Positions 44,835-49,882 of a stretch of 49,882 bases of DNA are shown piece by piece (position 1 is the first letter of the stretch; every line of letters begins with the position of its first letter). Below the pieces are notes generated by a model that was not told where the DNA came from, ran no database searches, and was given only the letters and a program-made list of their open reading frames with translations. This DNA is from Ferrimicrobium sp. (GTDB lineage: Bacteria; Actinomycetota; Acidimicrobiia; Acidimicrobiales; Acidimicrobiaceae), in the NCBI RefSeq assembly GCF_027364955.1, contig NZ_DAHXOI010000017.1:1-49882 (forward strand), given 5' to 3'. The position numbers and the translations under genes were made by a program.

Positions 44835-45826
44835 GCGCTGAGGAAGCCGCTGCGCTGATCCCTAATTCAGAGGCGAGCTTGGCGGATGTAGAGATGCGTC
44901 TGGTCAGGCTTGGTTTCCTGCCCCCCGATTTAGGGTTGGCAGGCCTATCCGATGCGATTGTTGCTTTCCAGTCCTCTCGCGGAATCCCTGAGACAGGGGA
45001 TTGCGATCGTATCACCTGGAGAAGCCTGGTTGAGGCTGGATTTGCCTTTGGGGATCGAGTTCTGTATCTGCGAAATCCCAGTTTCCGTGGTGAGGATGTG
45101 GCCTGGTTGCAGGAGCGACTCGGTAACTTAGGGTTCGATCCGGGCAGAGTCGACGGTATCTTTGGTACGAGAACGCGAGATGCCCTACAGGATTTTCAAT
45201 CGAATGTAGCGCTTCCTGCCGATGGAATCTGTGGAGGAGCAACCGTCGACGAGTTGCGGCGTGTCTTTGGACGCAGCACTGAGCATATTCATGGGGTCCG
45301 CGAGCGACAGCGCCTTCGCGTCCGGACAAAGCCGTTGTCAGAGGCCTCTGTTGCAATCCTTGCTGCCCTTCCACTTGAACAGCAGGCAGATCTGCTTGCC
45401 CAGCGGCTGCGCGCAAGAGGAGCAAAAGCGGTGGCGCTCGCCGACACTGATCAGTCACGTCTCGCCGCCATCGTCAACACGCGGGAACTCGATCTCGTGA
45501 CCTATTTTGACTTCTCGACCTCGGGGTTGCAGGTGGCGTACTACTCCGGATTTCGCTACACCTCGCCCGCGGGCATGTTGTTAGCCCAAATGGTCGCTGA
45601 CGGTCTCTCGCATCTCGAGCTGCCGGTGATGATCAGCCTCCGTGGGATGACCTTGCCGATCCTTCGTGAGACGAGGATGCCTGCGGTCTCGATCGCTATC
45701 GACCACCCCCACCGTTGGCTCATCTTGGGCCCTGAAGTGGTGGAGGCAGTCGCAGCTTCCATTGAGGAGTTTCTGGTGAACCCCGAGTCTGGCACTCCTG
45801 GAGTCGGCCAGCCGACGGTTAGCTAA
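44831..45826 (+). CDS. CwlM-like protein: two peptidoglycan-binding domains, degenerate amidase part
   Basis: The 331-residue product has two PG_binding_1 repeats (about 17-70 and 85-145; [31 protein letters not shown]). A C-terminal alpha/beta part (about 165-320) resembles amidase_3 in layout, but I see no DPGHGG zinc-binding start. In Mycobacterium cwlM (Rv3915) sits next to trxC/trxB and activates MurA rather than cutting peptidoglycan. The same gene order here suggests a similar regulatory role. No signal peptide is visible, so it would be cytoplasmic. It overlaps trxA (GTGA) and its TAA overlaps the convergent ino1 stop. Confidence 0.75.
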   Translation: MSAEEAAALIPNSEASLADVEMRLVRLGFLPPDLGLAGLSDAIVAFQSSRGIPETGDCDRITWRSLVEAGFAFGDRVLYLRNPSFRGEDVAWLQERLGNLGFDPGRVDGIFGTRTRDALQDFQSNVALPADGICGGATVDELRRVFGRSTEHIHGVRERQRLRVRTKPLSEASVAILAALPLEQQADLLAQRLRARGAKAVALADTDQSRLAAIVNTRELDLVTYFDFSTSGLQVAYYSGFRYTSPAGMLLAQMVADGLSHLELPVMISLRGMTLPILRETRMPAVSIAIDHPHRWLILGPEVVEAVAASIEEFLVNPESGTPGVGQPTVS

Positions 45827-46896
45827 GAGCGGGAGCGCGCATACTCATTGACCATCTCTTGCGCGATTCCATCACGGAACTGCTGAGGTGGTGACTTCAT
45901 GAAATAGGCAGATGGCCCGAGTAGTGGTCCGCCCTCGCCGCGATCAAGGGCGATCTTGGCACAACGAACGGCGTCGATAATGACCCCTGCGCTGTTGGGG
46001 GAGTCCCACACCTCAAGTTTGAGCTCGATGTTTAAGGGAACGTCACCGAAGTTGCGACCCTCAAGCCGAATGTACGCCCATTTACGATCCTCAAGCCACG
46101 GGACGTGATCAGAGGGACCGATATGGACATCGTCGGCTTCGATGCCGTTGTCGATCTGGCTGGTGACGGACTGCGTCTTGGAGATCTTCTTCGACTCCAG
46201 TCGCTCGCGCTCAAGCATGTTCTTAAAGTCCATGTTCCCGCCGACGTTGAGCTGGTAGGTGCGGTCGATCACAAGCCCACGATCCTCAAAGAGGCGAGCG
46301 AGCGTGCGGTGCACGATTGTGGCGCCAACCTGGCTCTTGATATCATCGCCAACGATAGGAACGCCAGCGGCCGTGAACTTGGCTGCCCACTCTGGATCTG
46401 AAGCGATGAAGACCGGGATGGCATTGACAAAAGCCACCTTGGCGTCGATGCAGGCTTGGGCATAGAACTTCTGTGCCTTCTCAGAACCGACCGGTAGGTA
46501 CGCGACCAGCACGTCTGCCTGCACAGCTCGCAGCGCCTCTACGATATCGACTGGTTCGAGCGGAGACTCTTCGATAGATTCCCGATAGTACTTGCCAAGG
46601 CCATCAAAGGTTGGTCCACGTTGGACCATCACCTGACTCTCAGGAACTTCGGCAAACTTGATGGTGTTATTGCGACCGGCAAAGATCGCCTTGGAGAGCG
46701 GGACACCAACCTTGGTGGCATCGACGTCGAAGGCAGCAACAAACTCCAGGTCGCTGACGTGGTAATCGCCGAGCTGGACATGCATAAGACCAGGGACTTC
46801 GTCCTCTGGGTTCGCTCCTTGATAGTAATGCACCCCTTGGATGAGTGAGCTAGCGCAGTTTCCCACGCCAGCGATTGCTACGCGTACTTTTGACAT
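45823..46896 (-). CDS. ino1: Inositol-3-phosphate synthase, actinobacterial type
   Basis: The protein has about 357 residues from the ATG at 46896. The Rossmann motif [16 protein letters not shown] (about 6-21) and the family segments [31 protein letters not shown] and [15 protein letters not shown] are clear. It turns glucose-6-phosphate into inositol-1-phosphate, the start of phosphatidylinositol and mycothiol synthesis. GGGGA five bases upstream favours 46896 over 46908. It follows padR by 26 bp, the same pairing as Rv0047c-Rv0046c in Mycobacterium. Its end overlaps the CwlM-like gene by four bases. Confidence 0.96.
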   Translation of the reverse strand: MSKVRVAIAGVGNCASSLIQGVHYYQGANPEDEVPGLMHVQLGDYHVSDLEFVAAFDVDATKVGVPLSKAIFAGRNNTIKFAEVPESQVMVQRGPTFDGLGKYYRESIEESPLEPVDIVEALRAVQADVLVAYLPVGSEKAQKFYAQACIDAKVAFVNAIPVFIASDPEWAAKFTAAGVPIVGDDIKSQVGATIVHRTLARLFEDRGLVIDRTYQLNVGGNMDFKNMLERERLESKKISKTQSVTSQIDNGIEADDVHIGPSDHVPWLEDRKWAYIRLEGRNFGDVPLNIELKLEVWDSPNSAGVIIDAVRCAKIALDRGEGGPLLGPSAYFMKSPPQQFRDGIAQEMVNEYARSRS

Positions 46897-46922
46897 CGGT
46901 TTCCCCATTTCCTTTCTTCTGC

Positions 46923-47540
46923 TTACCGCGAGAGCGTAGGTTGCTCTCGAAGATCCTTGAGTTCACGCTCGATCCACTGGAGTTCAGCGTCGAGACGATA
47001 CTCGAGACCATGCTTGACCTGGCCCAAACTGTCTGAACGTGGGGACAGTTCGCCAAGGGCACGCATGCGTTCATTGATGAGGCCAACCCGTCGCTCGAAG
47101 AGTCGGATGCGCTCAGCCTCGGTGAGATGGTCCGAAAACGCCAGTACGAACCAGAAGGTACGATCATCGTCAATGGCGATGCCACGCAACAGCTCGAGTA
47201 GCGAGGTCTGGCCAGCGGCGGTGATGGTATAGACCTTCCGATTGCGACGCCCATTGGCGGGTTGTTCGCCACGCTGGAGTAATGCGAGTTCTGCCGCGAG
47301 AGCTCCAGAGAGTTGACGCGAATCGAACGCAGGGTTGTTGGTTGCCTCCGAGCGAATGAGTCCGCGACGCTCCAACTTGGCCAATGCAGGGTAGAGCGAT
47401 CCCCATGACATGGTCATCAGGGCGCCAAAAGCGGTGTCGATACGCCGTTTGAGTTCGTAGCCGTGCATGCCCTCGTCTGCGAGAAGGCCGAGTAGGAGCA
47501 GCTCTGTGGCTGAGCCGCTGGAATGGTTACTCGTTCGCAT
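46923..47540 (-). CDS. PadR-family transcriptional regulator
   Basis: The protein has about 205 residues. It has a winged helix (about 14-100; [49 protein letters not shown]), then a C-terminal coiled-coil dimerisation segment (about 125-190). It lies directly upstream of ino1 in one transcript and probably controls that operon. The ATG at 47540 is seven bases after a -10 element, so the message is probably leaderless. Confidence 0.9.
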   Translation of the reverse strand: MRTSNHSSGSATELLLLGLLADEGMHGYELKRRIDTAFGALMTMSWGSLYPALAKLERRGLIRSEATNNPAFDSRQLSGALAAELALLQRGEQPANGRRNRKVYTITAAGQTSLLELLRGIAIDDDRTFWFVLAFSDHLTEAERIRLFERRVGLINERMRALGELSPRSDSLGQVKHGLEYRLDAELQWIERELKDLREQPTLSR

Positions 47541-47547
47541 GACAAGT

Positions 47548-47575
47548 AGTATAGCCGGTCGTAGTACCAATGCAA
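47548..47575 (-). promoter_or_regulatory. Promoter of padR-ino1 (leaderless)
   Basis: Read leftward, TTGCAT (47575-47570) and TATACT (47553-47548) are separated by 16-17 bp. Seven bases after the -10 hexamer lies the A of the padR ATG (47540), so the transcription start probably coincides with the start codon. No ribosome site precedes the ATG. Confidence 0.6.
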
Positions 47576-47576
47576 T

Positions 47577-47965
47577 ATAGCGAAGTGTTATATCACTGCG
47601 CGAACAATTTCGTCAGCCGGTCTCCTCGATCGGAGCGATCGCCGGTGCACAACGTCAAACCGTTGTGGACCGTGGAACTCTGGGCCCACCGAGCTCCGTT
47701 GTTGCATAGCGTAAGACACCGCTGACCATGGGTTGCGGTTGGAGCAGGTTCCTCGTCGCAGCGGGAGTGCACCACTGCAAGGTCCTTGATGACAAGGTGC
47801 GATGGTGTATCGTCATGGGGTTCGCCGATACCCTCTGGCGCACACGATCTCGACGGTGAACGATCTTGGCAGGAATGTTGTCGTGTGGTCGGGAGCACCT
47901 GTCAACGTGAGGCTGTTCTCGGTGGGTGTCCTGTTGGCTGGTGCGCCAAGTGGTAGCCTTTGTGC
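47577..47965. other. Interval between padR and the amidase gene
   Basis: No gene is evident. Frames on the minus strand (47593-47898) look like chance translations. A weak -10-like TAGCCT (47954-47959) lies six bases before the amidase ATG and may again make a leaderless message. Confidence 0.35.
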
Positions 47966-49402
47966 ATGCCCGAACTCTTCAATCAGATGCCGACGGCCCT
48001 CGAACTCGCTGGGCTGATCCGGTCGCGCCAGATCAGCCCAGTGGAAGTGTTGACCGATACCGCCGAACGGATTCAAGCGCTCAACCCACAGGTGAATGCT
48101 ATTGTCTGGTCCGATGACGAGGAGGCGAGACGGCGCGCAGCGGCGATGGCGGATGTGCTCGTTCATGCGAGTGATGAGGAACTCCCCCCTTTTTTTGGGG
48201 TGCCACTCCCAATCAAGGATCTCACCGAGGTGGCGGGGTGGCCAGCGACCTACGGTTCGTTGGCGGTCTCAGATGAACCCAAGCTCGAGAGCGAGTTGGT
48301 GGTGCGCGCCTTCGAACGGGCGGGGTTTCTGCTCTTTGGACGCACCAACGCTCCTGAGTTCGGCCCGATTCCAGTGACGGAGAATCTCCGTTATGGGGTC
48401 ACTCGCAACCCATGGGATCTTGATCTCACGCCCGGGGGATCGAGCGGAGGGGCGGCTGCGGCAGTTGCGGCCGGGATGTTCTCCATCGCTCACGGCAATG
48501 ATGGTGGAGGTTCGATCCGGATTCCCGCCTCCTGTTGTGGACTTGTCGGTCTGAAGGTGGCTCGCGGAAGGGTCCCGTCCCGTAACTTTTCGTGGGAGGG
48601 TGGCTCGGTCGAGGGTGTCCTCGGTCGCGACGTCGCGGACGTGGCGGCGGTGCTCGATCAGATCGCCGGACCCGATCCACTGCAGTGGTATAACGCTCCT
48701 GCGCCTGAACAACCCTTTGCGACCGCCATTGGTGCGGAGCCAGCACGTCTACGAATCGGCATGGTGACGACCTCCCCCTTTGGCCTACCAGTCGATGCCG
48801 CATGTCTAGGGGCGGTCGAGGCTACGGCTCAAACACTTGAATCCCTCGGCCACGTAATCGAGTCGTTCGAACTGCCCAATATCGATGACTTCTTGGGTCC
48901 ATTTCTGAACATCGTGAACACAGGCCTCGCAGGCTATCGCGATGTGGATTGGACAAAGACGGATCTTCACATCCAGCGGAACCGGGAGGCAGCTCTAGGG
49001 GTCTCGAGCCTCGACTACGTGCAATCCGTCGCCGACCTACAGCGCTGGACGCGCGGATTCCTCAGTCGATGGGGGAGTGACTTCGATATCCTCCTCAGCC
49101 CGACGATGGCGATTCTTCCTCCTCGCGCTGGTGCCGTACTCGAGGAGCTGCACGCATCTGGGGAGACGTCGAGCTCTTCGCTCACCGTCCTGCAGATGGC
49201 GGTATTCACCTCTGCGTTTAACATGACGGGGCAGCCTGCAATCTCATTGCCGGTTCACGTGACTGCGACTGGCATACCGGTGGGTATCCAGTTGGTGGCG
49301 GGTCCTTGGGACGAGTACACGCTGCTCGGTTTAGCGGCGCAACTCGAGCGAGCATTTGGCTGGCGTGAACGTCGACTCCCGTTCTCAGCATCGCAGGGGT
49401 AA
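47966..49402 (+). CDS. Amidase signature-family enzyme
   Basis: The 478-residue protein has catalytic Lys84 (PLPIKD), the Gly/Ser loop [12 protein letters not shown] (about 155-166) and nucleophile Ser183 in [11 protein letters not shown], the Ser-cisSer-Lys triad of amidase-signature enzymes. The C-terminus includes [11 protein letters not shown]. It should hydrolyse an amide; the family also includes GatA, but no gatB or gatC neighbours exist, so an amide-degrading role is preferred. It is unrelated in fold to the formamidase at 2781. Confidence 0.9.
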   Translation: MPELFNQMPTALELAGLIRSRQISPVEVLTDTAERIQALNPQVNAIVWSDDEEARRRAAAMADVLVHASDEELPPFFGVPLPIKDLTEVAGWPATYGSLAVSDEPKLESELVVRAFERAGFLLFGRTNAPEFGPIPVTENLRYGVTRNPWDLDLTPGGSSGGAAAAVAAGMFSIAHGNDGGGSIRIPASCCGLVGLKVARGRVPSRNFSWEGGSVEGVLGRDVADVAAVLDQIAGPDPLQWYNAPAPEQPFATAIGAEPARLRIGMVTTSPFGLPVDAACLGAVEATAQTLESLGHVIESFELPNIDDFLGPFLNIVNTGLAGYRDVDWTKTDLHIQRNREAALGVSSLDYVQSVADLQRWTRGFLSRWGSDFDILLSPTMAILPPRAGAVLEELHASGETSSSSLTVLQMAVFTSAFNMTGQPAISLPVHVTATGIPVGIQLVAGPWDEYTLLGLAAQLERAFGWRERRLPFSASQG

Positions 49403-49530
49403 CGACCCACGTAGATCCGGCGTTTAATTGCCGTTTGGCGAATCAGAGTCTGGTCATAAGCCAGAGCGTTGATCGGCCAGGAGCACCCTGATCGACTCTT
49501 GAGGTGGACTGCATCGGGGATCTGGACGTC

Positions 49531-49725
49531 TCAACGAGAGAGGTGACAAGAACCAGATGTTTCAGTTTCAACGAGCGATGATCGGGCTTCGCGCTCACCT
49601 CTCGTGGCCAAGGTTCCCTCCCGCCTTGCAGCGACGAGGGAACGCACGGTATTGGGAGAGCAGTGGCACTCTCTGGCTGCTTGATTGTAGGACTGGTAGA
49701 GGTCATAGGCCTCGAGTATGTTCAT
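49531..49725 (-). pseudogene. IS21-type IstA transposase N-terminal fragment
   Basis: The frame beginning MNILEAYDLYQSYNQAARECHCSPNTVRSLVAARREG has the HTH pattern of IS21-family IstA starts (I-L-E-A-Y-D-L, then C-S-x-x-T-V). After about 37 residues the similarity is lost and the frame soon ends, so only a truncated piece remains. The window ends about 150 bp beyond the start codon; the element's boundary is not seen. Assigned from motif memory. Confidence 0.5.
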
Positions 49726-49882
49726 GGCTTGGTTACTATCCTTCATGGTTGAGGGCTCCTTATGGGTTTGGCGACTACAACTATCACCAGTATGCCCATA
49801 GGGAGCCTGCCTTGTTGTTGTGGATGTGCACCCGCCTGTACCTAGGCCCCTAGGAACCCACCAATGCCATGCAGTTTTGATG

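Overview
The window is an actinobacterial chromosome segment spanning the replication origin. Three points favour the class Acidimicrobiia, possibly a Ferrimicrobium-like iron-oxidising acidophile: moderate G+C (mid-50s % by eye), the actinobacterial gene order around dnaA, and a Kdp/chromate cargo. The taxon is inferred from memory of gene order and composition and was not searched.

Layout. 1-967: mobile-element debris (a 23-bp tandem array, a broken transposase-like gene and a second 23-bp-spaced repeat pair) abutting the 3' end of tRNA-Ala. 1.3-6.2 kb: an APC permease/formamidase pair, a GNAT enzyme and a PHS-type phosphate symporter behind a good PHO-box. 6.85 kb: tRNA-Ile. 7-8.5 kb: an ECF sigma factor with a probable membrane anti-sigma partner. 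8.8-16.6 kb: a complete potassium uptake locus, kdpABC, with a KdpD sensor split into two genes on opposite strands, followed by kdpE. 16.6-20.3 kb: two half-size chromate transporters, a ferritin-like diiron protein and a tyrosine phosphatase.

20.3-28.9 kb, leftward: gyrA, gyrB, dciA-like, recF, dnaN, oriC, dnaA. oriC lies between dnaN and dnaA, with seven DnaA-box-like sites and five consecutive DnaA-trio motifs. 29.1-32.5 kb, rightward: rpmH, rnpA, yidD, yidC, jag, rsmG. After a 1.1-kb gene-poor stretch come two parS palindromes and parAB. 35.3-45.8 kb: a DnaA-box cluster, cca, a histone-deacetylase-like gene, GNAT, a DUF6049-type protein, murJ, degV, a small membrane protein, trxB, trxA and a CwlM-like protein. 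45.8-47.6 kb: padR-ino1. 48-49.4 kb: an amidase. The right edge holds an IstA-like fragment.

The genes fall into replication (gyrAB, dciA, recF, dnaN, dnaA, oriC), segregation (parABS), translation and membrane insertion (rpmH, rnpA, yidD, yidC, jag, rsmG, cca), envelope assembly (murJ, DUF6049, CwlM-like), thiol redox and inositol supply (trxBA, ino1) and accessory ion homeostasis (Kdp, phosphate, chromate). The order gyrA, tRNA-Ile, tRNA-Ala survives on one strand, but the three are pushed about 13 kb and 6 kb apart by accessory genes. This suggests that the interval is a repeated insertion site. The most unusual items are the divergent split KdpD, the DnaA-trio origin, the PHO-box ahead of the phosphate symporter, and the CwlM-like protein without a recognisable zinc site.
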